Assembly (NCBI GenBank): GCA_021018995.1
Contig: CM037587.1
Location: forward strand, 91,881,251-91,945,250
Length of the DNA: 64,000 bases
Source: Chloranthus sessilifolius
Lineage: Eukaryota; Streptophyta; Magnoliopsida; Chloranthales; Chloranthaceae
Reading direction: 5' to 3'
The notes beneath the pieces are model-generated. The model made no database searches and was not told the origin of the DNA. It saw only the letters and a list, made by a program, of their open reading frames with translations. The position numbers and the translations under genes are program-made. This document shows positions 1 through 11,902 of this stretch, in pieces; positions within the stretch are counted from its first letter, which is position 1; every line of letters starts with the position of its first letter.

Positions 1-78
1 TACGAGTTACAACAATAGTTGACCGCTCGAAAAGTTGTGAGATGGCTTGCATGGCTTGGATGGTTGGTCGAAGGCTTG
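1..78. other. left flank of the outer LTR element, unrecognised
   Basis: No gene or repeat is recognised in these 78 bases. They are the continuation of the DNA that resumes at 22613, since the two sides are joined by the AAGAT target duplication of the element between them. Confidence 0.5.
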
Positions 79-83
79 AAGAT
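79..83. repeat. target-site duplication AAGAT (left copy)
   Basis: AAGAT lies immediately outside the left LTR and is repeated exactly at 22608-22612 outside the right LTR. Five bases is the usual Ty3/gypsy duplication length. Confidence 0.8.
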
Positions 84-1560
84 TGATTCGTTGGTTATAT
101 ATGTCTAATAAAGTCTTAACCTATTGCAAGTGCACAATGGAAATTGTAGAGCAAGTATAAGATCGTCCCACGAAGACAGGTTTATAGGCACTCATATATT
201 AATTTTCTGAAAACTTATATTTATCTTTTAAGTTCCTACACTATTGGATAAAGAATGGTTTCTTAATCTAAATTACAGAAAATAAATCTTAAATCCTCCT
301 ACTTTAGATTATGGTCGTCAATTATAATCTTCAGCTATCGGATATTTATGAAATTAAGCAGTTTAGTTCCACCATATATCAAGTTTCCTAGCATTGGTCG
401 TCAATCAACACTAAAATCCTATCAACACAGATTTAATCTAATCAACAATCTCCTAAAACTTAGGCGTCAATCAAATTCTAGAAAACTGAAGATGGAAAAG
501 TAAAATCGTTACACTAATCTGCAAACGTCAACATGAGTCGTCAATTCAAATTAAAATTCAAAGATGTTTACAAAGCAAGAAATTACAATAAAATAAATCT
601 AAACTAGAAAGTAAAAATAAATCTAAACTAGAAAGCAAAAGTAGAACCATCCAAGGGGTTGATCTTTCAGCTTCCTCAGCCTTGGTTGTCAGACAAGACC
701 TTAGAGAATTGTGGACAATGCTACTCTGTAAATCTTAAACTACTTTGATCGAGAGAAAACACAGACCTCAGTTGTCAATTGATGCTATGAAATTCTTCGA
801 TGCTTATTCTTATACCAGGCCCACTTATTCATAGATCATAAGGGGTCGACAAAACTTTTAATTATAATAAAAGAAATTACTAAAGCAAAACTATCCTAAC
901 ATAACTCTACTTCTATTCTTATCTTTCCTTGCTTTCATTCTGTGGATGTACTTTTGAATTTTTTTCTTTATTTCAGCAGTGGAGTCCTTTAAGAATCTCT
1001 TTCGTCAATCTCTCAGATCCGTGATTAGCCGGACTTCTTTTTTAAGAGATCTTCTAATTTTATGCATGGTGGTGTTCTTTCTCACGTGATCAACAACTTC
1101 GATAGGTGTTCTTTTGTAAAATCGTAAATCAAGATTTTCTCCTTGTATTGTAGCTTTCTCTGAAAAATTGTAAATCACTATTTTCTATTCTCTTGTATAT
1201 AGCTTCCTATTGAACGCTTTTTCATTTACGATTCTTTAATTACGATTCAACGCTTCTCTTGTATCGCACTCTTTTGAACAACTTTCTCTTGTAGAATCAT
1301 AAATTACGATTTCTACTTTATATTGCATCATTCTGTAAAATCGTAAAGCACGATTTTTTACTTTTTAGTAGGCGAAGATTTGTCTTTTGGTTCAATCTTG
1401 TTTTTATTGCTTTATGAGTTCATTTTGTCGAATATTATCATTTTAGTTTTCTTTTACTGTTTTTCTTTAATATCCGCACATCGGTAACTCATTAGTAGCA
1501 AACTAAGTTCTAGTATCACTAAGTTAAGGGTGATAAAATGGTATATTATGTGATTGATCA
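84..1560 (-). repeat. 3' LTR of the Tat/Ogre-type element
   Basis: This is a direct repeat of 21152-22607. On the sense (minus) strand it starts TGATCAATCA at 1560. Homology to the other copy is clear through most of its length and includes several short stretches containing 'AAATCGTAAAT'-like motifs. The last 20 or so bases at the left end are more diverged, so the exact end rests on the target duplication. Confidence 0.8.
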
Positions 1561-1580
1561 CACCCCCAAACTTACGCTTT
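1561..1580 (-). promoter_or_regulatory. polypurine tract of the Tat/Ogre-type element
   Basis: On the minus strand the bases next to the 3' LTR read AAGTTTGGGGGTG, a purine-rich tract like that used to prime plus-strand synthesis in Tat-lineage elements. It fixes the orientation of the element. Confidence 0.7.
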
Positions 1581-3980
1581 GCTAATCCCTAGCAAATAAG
1601 AAAATATAAAACATCCTAAACTAATAATTTAAATGTCGCTTTCGTAGGGTGCACGATTACATTTAGCAGATGCAACAAGCCTTTAAAACCCCTAGGTGAT
1701 CCCTAGTAGAAGAGTTATAGTCTCCTAAAGGTTTTCAGTGAAGTTACCTACAAATTTTAAATATTTTTGAAAATTTTAAAATATTTTTCAAAGTTAAAAT
1801 AAAAGTTAAAATTTAAACTAATTTTGTACACTAGCTAAGTTAATCATCATATGATTGGTATAATTTTCAAAAAATTTAAATCTTTTTATCCTTACTTTCT
1901 ATCATAGCAATTATCCTTGATCAAAACTCCAACAATTTTAATTTAGTAAAGCGTGGAGTGTGTGCATATCGGTGAAATGTTTATTCATCATAGATTTTTC
2001 TAAACTGCAGATTTAGAAAATATTTTCAACCAAATTCTCGCTTTTCGGCACTCTAAAAAAATATAAAAAATTTTGGGTTCTCACAATATGATATGTATGA
2101 TAAATTCAAAGGACAATTGGCTAAAAAGATAAATCTTATGGAATGGATAATCAATTCTATTCATATGATTTATTGTTCATTCATAGTATCTATTGCATAC
2201 ATCTCTGCTAAACTCATACTTTTGCAAATCGTAAATCAAAAGAACTTTTCTTCGGCTGGTATAGGGGTTTTTGGTTTAGAGGTTTTCAAAGAAAAGATAG
2301 AAGGATTCAAGTTCTTTGAGAGTTCAGCTCTTCCTTTTCTATCTTCTCTTCTTTCTTTTCTACTTCAGTAAGTATTCAAAAAGTTGGATAGTGTTTACCC
2401 TTTTTATTTTTGTAAATCCCAATCTTTAGAAGCTTTACTTCAGAATCGTATTTTACGATTTATTTTCTTCTATCCTTTTGAATGCTTTAGTGCACAAAAT
2501 TGTGTTTTTACGATTTCTATCATTTTCCCATATTTTCTTCTGTTATATTTCTTCCCAGTTGTACCCTTTTTGGCATACCCTTTATCTATTAACTTATACT
2601 CCTTTCACTGCCTCTTCTTCCCTTCTTTTATATTCTAAACCCTCAGAAATTGTAAGGGTTAAAGGTTAAAAGTTTTGGGCAGTACATATAGTTAAAAGTT
2701 TATAAAATTCTGGTACAAAAAAATTCAGTTTTAGCTTCTATCAAAGGATAAATTCTTTCTTGGATTTTAGCTTTTTTGGCTATGACTAGACAAAAGACGG
2801 CCTTTAATCATCTTTACGATTTACTAGCATTGATGTCTTATTGTTTTGATATATTTAATAGATAGTTTTAAAGTAAACAAATCATCACAATCACAGAATA
2901 TTTTGATTATATTTTTCAGCAAAATGAGATTTCTTAGTAGTAAAGAAGTTTAAAGAAATTTTGTGATTGAATAGAAGCAATCTCTCTCTGAATAAAAGAG
3001 GAAATATGGCTCAAAATCTCACTGATTTTATAATTTTGAAACTATAATCTAAATTTTACAGTTCAAATTAATCGTATAGTTTCAAATATCATCTGATACA
3101 GTGTTCAAAAGAGCTAAGATATGAATTGTAACTGCTCTATTTTGATTGTTGAACTCTTACAATGATGGATTGTAAAGTTTTTTTTTTGGATTTGTAAATT
3201 TTTTTCTATCATACGTTGTATATAATGGTTAACTAGATTCTAATGTTTACATAACTATTCTAATTTTTTTTTTAAGCAAAAAGCAAACAAAATAAACTAA
3301 AAGCAAACTAACTAATAATATACAGAGAGATTGTGTATCCCCCCCCCAAACATGAATTAGACAATGTCCTCATTATGCAAAAACAAGGGACACTACAAAT
3401 TTTTTTTCAAAATTTTCATACCTGTGAGGTTTAGAATATAGTAAATCCATATGATCACTTGAGAAAATAATATTGTATAGTAGGAAGTATCTTACGATCG
3501 ATCATGTTTTACCACAATTTAAATCATAACATACTTGCTGAGAAATTTTTTTCTAACTAAAGCAAAGTAAAAGAGTTAGTTTACATATTTTACTACGGAT
3601 GAGTCGGTAGATTGATAGTGCCCATGAGTATATTAGACATACTCATGGTCTGCCAGTGATATAATGATCATTGACCTTCGTCTGGAAAGAGAAATTCCAG
3701 GTTTCCCTGTCCTCGTTTGAGAATTAAGAGGGGAGACATGAATAAAATATGTGCTCTCCTCTATTTTTTTTGGATTTTTATAAAACGGTGACGGTGCGTC
3801 GAAAATATTAGAAAAGGGTAACGTCGGTATATATGGTACTTCGGTCACAATATTCGACACACTATCCTTATTATCTTTTGAGAGTTTATTTTTAATTTTT
3901 ATTGTTTTTAGTTTTTCTGGTGGGAAACATACTCTTTAATTTCAGACTCACTATCCTTGATCTCGGGGATGACTACTAAC
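1581..3980 (-). other. 3' untranslated internal region of the Tat/Ogre-type element
   Basis: This is AT-rich DNA between the polypurine tract and the nested insertion. The longest minus-strand frame (3860-3633, 75 codons) has no recognisable domain, and plus-strand frames near 2093-2669 are antisense to the element. I recognise no protein domain here. Long non-coding internal segments are usual in this lineage. Confidence 0.5.
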
Positions 3981-3985
3981 GTAGG
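3981..3985. repeat. target-site duplication GTAGG (left copy)
   Basis: GTAGG precedes the LTR start at 3986 and follows the inverted LTR piece at 19818-19822. The match supports integration as a single unit. Confidence 0.75.
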
Positions 3986-6515
3986 TGTGACAGCCCGGAT
4001 TTCGACACCTCGAAACCCGTGCCATCAGCACGATCATCTAGACCATGCCCCAAGACTGTGTACGGAACATTGGTATAACAAATAATATTAAGACAAAATT
4101 AAACAATAATTACACGATGCGGAAGTGAATTTCTATTTTAAGTATAAACCCAAAAGACAGTTCTACTTTCATGCCACTGCATGAAAAGAGAACCTGTCCG
4201 AACCATCAGTGATAACAAATCACCTCAGATGGTTCGCCAAAAGAATATATTAGTTAATTACATTGTATATCAAAATAAAGGCTTGACATACGAAGCCATA
4301 CCAATGAGCTCTCAAAACTACTCTCTATCAAAGTACTTAGCGGAGTCTCCTAGAAGAAGTCCTCAGAAGGGGGCTCCAACTCGTCCCCAGGCATGTAATC
4401 CGAATCACCCGAATCCACGTCTCCCGAAGCCTCGGTCGCTGCTAGCACTGGACCTGCAACGTATAGTCTAAAGGGTGAGCTACATCCTAGCTTAATAGGG
4501 AACAACACAATGAACATATAAGTTAAAATCTCACATATATTCCATGATATTCTAAGCATGATGTATCTATGCATTTGCAGTAAAACAGTTTAAAAGATGA
4601 TGATTATGTCATGGAGTTTACTGATGGTTTACATGTTTCATTTATTTTCCACTGTTCATGAATTACACTGATTGACCTAAAGAAAAACTTAAATCTTCAA
4701 CTTAAGTAGTCCCCGAGCAATATAGCATCGAGCCCCGATGGAATTCCCACCATTGTCGTCTAAATAGACAGTTGTTATATGTATTCCCTGGGAATACTAC
4801 CCAAGCCCTTTTCTCAATAGGCGGCGGGGTTAAATCTCATCTCAACATTCATGGGATGTGCTTACTATATACAGATATACCTCCATACCGGTGTACGGAT
4901 TGACCGCCGTACCGGTCACGGATATCCTGCCGCGTCAATCATGGGTATCCCGCCACGTCGGTGGGGTATTCTATTCAAACCTTAAATAATAAAAATATCA
5001 TGTGCTTTATATATAGTTGTTCACCGTATGAAAGTGTTTTTTATATCAGTTAGGCCTTATCAGTCGTTATTCAATCTTAATTACATCCCTGGGATGTCTA
5101 AATTACTTGCATCACACTGATGCTTTTATCACTTTCTCATCCCCTGGGGATGCCTCATTTTCATTAGCTTACTTGATCTCAGTTACTCGAATCACACTGA
5201 TGCCTTTATCACTTTCTCATCCCCTGGGGATGTCTCGTTCTCATTTACTTTCTTGGTGTCACACACACACCCTTTTTTATAAAGATTTACACAGTTAAAA
5301 CATTTTCAGTTTGATTTCTATATCACTACATACATGCTCTTACAATTAAAGTACATGTTCAAGGTGTTCCCTACCTCAAGTCTTTGAAGGTCCAAGCATC
5401 AAGGTCCCACGCGGCTCCTTATGCTTGCTTTCACACGTACCACCTATGGTACATCATAACACATGCAACACATCGCTAAAGATGCAATAGAGAAGGTCCT
5501 AGACCCTCCATGAACCTTAAGGTCCAACTAAAAAGTCAAGTGAAACTGCCAAAATCGATTAATCGATTCTCAAAATCGATTAATCGAAATCCAAAATCGA
5601 TTAATCGATCCCAAATCGATTAATCAAAATTCGATTAATCGAAATCCCTAACATGGCAAAGTCGATTCTCAAATCGAGTAGTCGAAAGTCCGAAATCGAT
5701 TAGTCGATCCCAAATCGATTAATCAAAATCCAAAATCGATTAATCGATTTCCCAAATCGATTAGTCGATTTCCCCAAGTCTTTCCTCTTCAGTCACTGGA
5801 GGTACCCGGTCGATTAGTCGATTTCCAAATCGATTAATCGAATTTCAAAATCGATTAATCGATTTCCAGATCGATTAATCAAAATTGGGCATTCTGGCTT
5901 TTTCAACTTCTAGACCAAAATCGATTAATCAATTCTCAAAATCGATTAATCGATTTGGCCAGACTCAGCCCCTTCTCGGGCAGTTCTTCCCAAATCCCTT
6001 TCTTTTCTATTTTCCTTCTTTTCTAGGTCTTTAATCTACCACTTTAACCATACTTGACTGAATTAAATTCATCAAATCCCTAGGCATTGCAATCTAACAA
6101 AAACTCACCTCAATAAATCCCTTAAAGGATTGATTCGTTGGGTTTGATGGCTAGGGTTCCAACTTTTCGCTTCAACGGCTCCTCATGCGTTGAATCCGGC
6201 ATTCAATGCTCTAATCTCCTCTTGATTTGCATTAACTCCTAGCTCTCACTCTCTCCTTGGTCTCTCTCTCTTCTTAACTCTCTTTCACCAACCAAACCAA
6301 ATAAACCTAGGTCTATTAAACCCTTATATCCTCTCTCTAGTCTCGGTGTTAAGCACATACACGAGAGATAGGTGTATGTGGCCTTAAACTTACACCATAC
6401 ACCACACTTAGGTCAAATTTACATCTCATTAGTTCATCACTTCATGAGTCCACCGTTTGACCATCACTTGGTCAAACTTACGACCAGTCGGACATGGATC
6501 CCGAGGTCACTGCTT
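3986..6515 (-). repeat. LTR of the middle element (main part)
   Basis: It begins TGTGACAGCC and aligns along its whole length with the LTRs at 6516-8996 and 16924-19301, but is clearly diverged from them. It contains a dense cluster of TCGATTAATCGA-like palindromes at about 5550-5960. Its missing terminal bases reappear at 19307-19331 beyond the younger insertion, ending GGGATATTACA. Confidence 0.85.
6511..6515. repeat. target-site duplication GCTTA (left copy)
   Basis: GCTTA at 6511-6515 is repeated at 19302-19306, immediately outside the two LTRs of the youngest element. This shows that it inserted into the older LTR. Confidence 0.9.
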
Positions 6516-8996
6516 ATGTGACAGTTCGGATTTCGGCACCCCGAAACCCGTGCCATCAGCACGATCATCTTGACCGTGCCCCTTAGCTAAGCTCGGAACA
6601 TTGGCATATCAAGCATAAAATGAAATAATAAAGGAGCTGCGGAATTTAAATCTATATTAAGTAATTCTCCAAAAGACAGTTCTACCCTCATGCCTCTGCA
6701 TGAATGGAGAACCGATCCGAACCATCGATGATAGCAATCATCACAGATGGTTCGCCCCAAAAGAATAATCCCAACTCAATATATACATGGTTTAACCAAA
6801 ACAAGGCTTGACATACCAAGCCGTACCAATCTCTCTCAAAAAGCCCTCAAAGTGGCACAACGGAGTCCTCTAGAAGAAGTCCTCGGGAGGTGGCTCCAAC
6901 TCTTCACCGGCCGCAAGGTCCGACTCACCAGGGTCAGCGTCTCCTGAAGCCTCGACCGCTGCTAGCAGTGGACCTGCGACGTATAGTCTATAGGGTGAGC
7001 TAAATCCTAGCTCAATAGAGAACAAACATAGTTGAACATATAAATTACTACTCACATATATTCCATGATATGACATGCATGATGTGTCTATGCAGTTATA
7101 GATGAAAACAATTAGAAAGCATTTCATTTTACTGTTGATTATGCGCTTATATTTTCATTTACTCATGAATGATGCTGAAAAGGCCTAAAGCAAAACTTAA
7201 ACTTTCAACTTAAGTAATCCCCGAGCAATATAGCATCGAGCCCCGATGAGATACCCTTCATCGTCATCTATATAGACACTTTTAACGTACTCCCTGGGAA
7301 TACAATATAGTACCCAAGCCCCTTTCCCCTGGGGATTGGTGGCGGGGTTTTCACTTGTCTCAAATCAACACCCCTGGGGTGTGCTTACTGTGTACGGATA
7401 AGCGTCCGCACTGGCCTACGGTTTCGCCGCAGTATCGGTCACGGATATCCTGCCGTGTCAGTCGTGGATATCCCGCCACGTCGGTGGGGTACCCTATCAA
7501 ACCTCAAATAACAAAAATATCGGTGCCTTACATATAGTTATTCACCGTGTAAGTGTGCTATCTTATATCAGTTAGGCCCTATCAAACATGATTCAATCTT
7601 GGATACATCCCTGGGATGTATCCATTCACTTGCATCACACCTGATTCTTATCTCTTTACTTCTTCATCCCCTGGGGATGGCTCATTATACTTGCTCTTAT
7701 GGGTGTTACTCACACACACTTTTCACAATTCTTAAGAAATAAACATTTGAATTAGAATTCTATATCACTACATACATGCTCTTGTGAAATAAAGTACATG
7801 TTCAAGGTGTTCCCTACCTCAAGTCTTCATTTGATCAATGCATCAAGGTCCCACGTGGCTCCTTGTGCACTAGCTCACACGTACCACCTATGGTACCACA
7901 TAACAGGTGAAACACATCACAAAGGATGCAATAAAGAAGGTCCAAGACCCTCCAAGAATCTTAAAGTCAAACTCAAAAGTTAACATTATTTATCTTAGTC
8001 GATTAATCGAACTCCAAAATCGATTAATCGAAAGTCAATATCGATTAATCGATTCTCAAATCAATTAATTGAGATTCTCATTCGATTAATCAAAATTCTC
8101 TGTTCAGCCAAGTCGATTCTCAATTCGAGTAATCGAGTTCCTAAAATCGATTAATCGATCCCAAATCGATTAATCGAAAATTAAAATCGATTAATCGAAA
8201 TCCCATTTCGATTAGTCGATTTTCTACAAGTCATTTCCTCCAGCCCCTGGGGTCCACTGGAGGTTCCCAGTCGATTAATCGATTCTCAAATCGATTAATC
8301 GAAATCCAAAGTCGATTAATCGAAATTCAATTCGATTAATCGAGATCGGGGTTCTCTGACTTTTCAACTTCTTGGCCAATTTCGATTAATCGAAACCCAA
8401 TTTCGATTAATCGAAATTGCCAGATTCAGCCCCTTTCGAGCTGTTCTTCCCAACCTTTTTCCACTCTTTTTCCTCTATTTTTCTACACTTTTTATCCTAC
8501 ATTTTACACTATTTCTAACCACTATTTGCCCTTACAATCCATGCATTTAAACTACATAACTGTTACCTTCAATCAATCTCAAATTGATTTCAAATCCATG
8601 GTTGGAAAGGCTAGGGTTCCAACTTTAGCTTGAATGGATTCTCCTCGCTAAATCGGCCTCTTTAATGCTAAAATCCCCCTTCCAATCCCTCACAATAATG
8701 CTTGCTTAACCTCTCACTCCTCTCTCTTCTTTACTCCTTCAACAACCAATTTTCCAGGATTTTAGGGTTATTAAACCCTTTTATCTTTCCCCCAGCTTGT
8801 GTGTTGAGCACATGCACCTCGATAGGTGTATGTGACTTCAGATTTACAACACACCCTACATAGCCACGCAAACCATCACATCACATCCGCTCATTACACT
8901 CTCTACTAACTATTAAACTTCTATTTGGTCAAACCTATGACCGATCAGGCACAGATCCCGAGGTTATAGTTTAGCGTACCTTTTCGGGCTATTACA
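6516..8996 (-). repeat. 3' LTR of the young chromovirus
   Basis: It begins TGTGACAG and ends GGCTATTACA on the plus strand, so TGTAATAGCC...TGTCACA on the sense strand. It is nearly identical to 16924-19301. The interior at about 7995-8420 is a dense array of TCGATTAATCGA-like palindromes. Confidence 0.9.
7995..8425. repeat. TCGATTAATCGA palindrome array in the 3' LTR
   Basis: The 12-bp palindrome TCGATTAATCGA and one- or two-base variants recur every 15-35 bases, separated by short variable A/C-rich spacers. Equivalent arrays lie in the other LTRs (5550-5960, 18345-18720, 26560-26825) and upstream of the extra open frames (11030-11690, 29430-29825). Confidence 0.85.
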
Positions 8997-9012
8997 TCCT
9001 CCCCACCTTGGG
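8997..9012 (-). promoter_or_regulatory. polypurine tract of the young chromovirus
   Basis: The sense strand reads CAAGGTGGGGAGGA directly before the 3' LTR. The same motif borders the LTRs of the sibling copies at 19332-19347 and 27416-27431. Confidence 0.8.
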
Positions 9013-9328
9013 AATTTTCGTCCTCGAAAATAACCCAAGGTTCGTCGGTCGGGGTCTCTTCCCCCCCCCCCACTCTCAGGTGAGGTGGTCCCGTTTACTC
9101 AGACGCATTTAGGTATTTATCAATATAAGCATGGAAGTACATTAACAAAATGAAACAATTGCTACCAAAAAGTTTGATTTATATTTAAACTTTGGAAATT
9201 TACAATCCCAGATAAGTTGGCATACAAAATAATCTATAGGTATACAATGACGACTCGAAATATATCGAAGACTTTGCTCCTCCGAGGTGGCAATCTTGCC
9301 ATGGTGGTGGAGTCTCTGGGCTGGAGGC

Positions 9329-10801
9329 TCATGGCGGTGGTGGCGACTGTGGTGGAAGCGGCTCAGTCGGCGGAGCGGAGGCAGATGTGGAAGGAGCCGC
9401 GTCTGTAGTGGTGGGATGGAAGACGGGTCCTCTATGGAAGGCTGTGCGTCCGGTTGTCCACTCCTCCTCTTGGGAGAGGTAGCGGCGGTAGTCGGTCGGG
9501 TAGATGTGGCATAGGGTGTGAAAGAGGAGGAAGTCCATCCTCCGGTTCATCCGTTCATTGTTGGCCTCCATACGGGCCAACACCTCCTCTATGGTCGGCC
9601 CAGATGATGCGGCGCGCCGGCGGTAGGACGAGGTGGGTGTCGCGGGCGCGGAGTGGGTAGGTGGCGTCGGTGAGGCTGCGGTATGAGAGGGAGCCCTCTC
9701 CACCGATAGCTTGGCTGGGTGTGCCCCACCCACGGGTGGGTCCTGCTGTGGTGGTGGGGGTGGTGGCGGTGCTACTGCTGCTGCTGAGACTCTTTGGAGC
9801 GGGACCGGGCAGTAGGTCCGCTTTAGTAGGTTATAGCTACGGGCCCATGAAGACGTAGAGAATGTCTTCACGCAGTCCGTAGCCCTCATCTCGTGAGGAG
9901 AGACGGTGTAGGAGGGATCGTCGGAGTAGCACTCCAACATGCTCGATATAAGGCGAGCGTAAGGCATCTTCTCCTTGGGCCTTAGGTTGCCCTTCATCAG
10001 CTTGCCTTTTATATACCTCATCCCCTCAAGGATGAGCATGGTGGCGTCAAACCACCGGCCACAGAAGGCCGAGTAAAGTGCCTGCTGCACTTTCTCCACG
10101 CGCTCGGTGTCGTGGCGCATAGGGTACAAATTGCACTTGACCACCGAGTCAAGCATCCACATGTAGTGGGGAAGGTCAACCCTCTTGATGGAGGATCCCG
10201 ACCCCTTCTTGCCGTTGGTCATGCGAGTCATGACCTCCTCAAAGCGAGGTTCCTCCTCAAAGGGTGGGAATAGGGTAGTCTCGGGGGTGAAATCGAGGTA
10301 GCACTCGAGCACCTCGTGTATGTGGCGACGAGTGATCGTGTAGTCGCGACCCTCAATAGTGATCTTGATCACATCGTCGGTCGGGCCGTCCACAAGCCCT
10401 TGGTAAAATAATCTCACCAATCTAGGGTAGTAAGAACCCCGGATTGGTTTGAGAAGGTTGCCGAGACCGGCGTTATTAAGATAGTTTCGAGCCCATTGGG
10501 TCTCGCCCGGCACATCGGGATTGGTGAATAGGGTAGGGTCGATAATGTATTCGACCTCAAAGGTCTTTGCGGCCCACCATTCATTTGGTTGTATCACATT
10601 AGTTGGTGGTGGTGGCATGGGCGTGGACTCGCGGGAAGACTCGCGCATAGATGTGCTCGTCGAACCGGAGGTGGTCTCCGATGTCGACGGTGACGGAGTC
10701 CTCACCGGCGATGGGGTATGTGGTGGTGGTGCGGCGTTCTTACGCCTAACCGGCAACTTAGAGGTTGCCTTCTTCGAAGACAACCGGGTTTTGGGCGACA
10801 T
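9329..10801 (-). CDS. extra open frame of the young chromovirus, 490 codons, unknown function
   Basis: This uninterrupted frame lies between the chromodomain and the 3' LTR, on the same strand as gag-pol. Residues 1-65 are Ser/Thr/Pro/Lys-rich and look disordered. Residues about 70-330 form a compact, conserved-looking region beginning NEWWAAKTFE, followed by YPRLVRLFYQGL and GRDYTITRRHIHEVLE, then a Pro-rich linker. A short helical stretch (EEVLARMEANNERMNRRMDF) comes next, then a Ser/Pro-rich tail. The core vaguely resembles the 'putative plant transposon protein' family found inside plant retrotransposons; this is a comparison from memory and weak. A second copy at 27697-29172 conserves the same core. 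It is not gag, pol or a recognisable envelope. It belongs to a virus-like element and is treated here as a fossil part. Confidence 0.75.
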   Translation of the reverse strand: MSPKTRLSSKKATSKLPVRRKNAAPPPHTPSPVRTPSPSTSETTSGSTSTSMRESSRESTPMPPPPTNVIQPNEWWAAKTFEVEYIIDPTLFTNPDVPGETQWARNYLNNAGLGNLLKPIRGSYYPRLVRLFYQGLVDGPTDDVIKITIEGRDYTITRRHIHEVLECYLDFTPETTLFPPFEEEPRFEEVMTRMTNGKKGSGSSIKRVDLPHYMWMLDSVVKCNLYPMRHDTERVEKVQQALYSAFCGRWFDATMLILEGMRYIKGKLMKGNLRPKEKMPYARLISSMLECYSDDPSYTVSPHEMRATDCVKTFSTSSWARSYNLLKRTYCPVPLQRVSAAAVAPPPPPPPQQDPPVGGAHPAKLSVERAPSHTAASPTPPTHSAPATPTSSYRRRAASSGPTIEEVLARMEANNERMNRRMDFLLFHTLCHIYPTDYRRYLSQEEEWTTGRTAFHRGPVFHPTTTDAAPSTSASAPPTEPLPPQSPPPP

Positions 10802-11029
10802 TTTTAGAAAAACTAGGGTTTAGCTAGTTCAAATCGAAGGAAAATGCGAAGTTAGGGTTTTACCGCGGGTTTTGGATGCGAATGCGGAAGCGAATCGACG
10901 GAAAATCCAAACCCTAGAGCGCCGGATGGTCGGAGAAGAAGAAGAAGGTGAAGCGCCAAAAAGAATCCCAAGCAAAATGATTTCGAATGGGGAATGAAAT
11001 CCCTAAATTTTTATATATAGGCCTCGGCT

Positions 11030-11690
11030 CGATTAATCAAAATTCAGAATCGATTAATCGAGATTCAAAACTAGGTTAATCCGCGTAAAATCGATTAATC
11101 GATTTCCCAAATCGATCAATCGAAAGTTAAATTTGATTAATCGAAACGATTTCGATTAATCGAAATCGTATCCGTTTAAAATTTTAAGTTTTAGAGCTCA
11201 CTGGCGCGAGCCAGTCGATTAATCGAAATCCATTTCGATTAATCAAAATTTCAAAATTGATTAATCGAATTTCACTTCGATTAATCGAAATCGTGCAGTA
11301 ACTTCCAAAATTCCAGAATTCCTTAAGTTATTCGATTAATCGAAACCTATTTCGATTAATCGAATTTTGAAAATCGATTAATCGAAATTCACTCCGATTA
11401 ATCGAAATCGTCTATCTGACTTCAATTTCTTCCAAGTCCCTTTAGTAAATCGATTAATCGAGGATCCAGTTCGATTAATCGAAATCTCAAATCGATTAAT
11501 CGAATTCCCAAAATCGATTAATCGATTAATCAAAATTATAACTCGATCAATCGAAATTGCATTCTATGTCTGTTCCAACTCTCATTTCAATTTCCAGTCA
11601 CTGGCACATGCCAGTCGACTAATCGAACAAAACCGATTAATCGAAATTCCATATCGATTAATCGATTTGAAATTTGATTAATCGGTTTTG
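11030..11690. repeat. TCGATTAATCGA palindrome array upstream of the extra open frame
   Basis: Dozens of TCGATTAATCGA-like palindromes and half-sites fill the spacer between the end of the chromodomain frame and the start of the 490-codon frame. The array lies where a promoter or leader for that frame would be. Three copies of a small 'GTCACTGGC.TGTGCCAGTC'-type inverted motif are interspersed, as they also are near 29590 and 29700. Confidence 0.8.
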
Positions 11691-11902
11691 CCCAATTTCC
11701 TTAGATTTTCAAGTTCTTTGGTTCTTTGATTATTTTTGACAATTTATGACATCAAGTGGTTCGTAGATCCATAAAAACACATTCACTTGGTCATGTACAT
11801 ATAAAAAAATTCCTTTTTAGTCATACTTTTGAGCAAAATTTCCATCGAATTGCAAGTCTCGTGGAGATTTCCACAAACACGTTTGTGGTTTACATTGAAT
11901 TC

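Noticed and set aside
2093-2669. Plus-strand frames of 63-92 codons rich in Phe/Leu/Tyr
   Set aside because: They lie antisense in the 3' untranslated part of the Tat/Ogre-type element, have AT-driven composition and match no family.
7995-8425. CRISPR-like array (regularly recurring short palindromes)
   Set aside because: Spacer lengths are irregular and the genome is plant nuclear. The repeats are part of LTRs and recur in several copies of one retrotransposon family.
9217-9858. Plus-strand frames in the GC-rich block (for example Gly/Trp-rich and Val/Leu-rich products)
   Set aside because: They are antisense shadows of the 490-codon extra frame on the minus strand, created by its Pro/Ser/Arg-rich codons.
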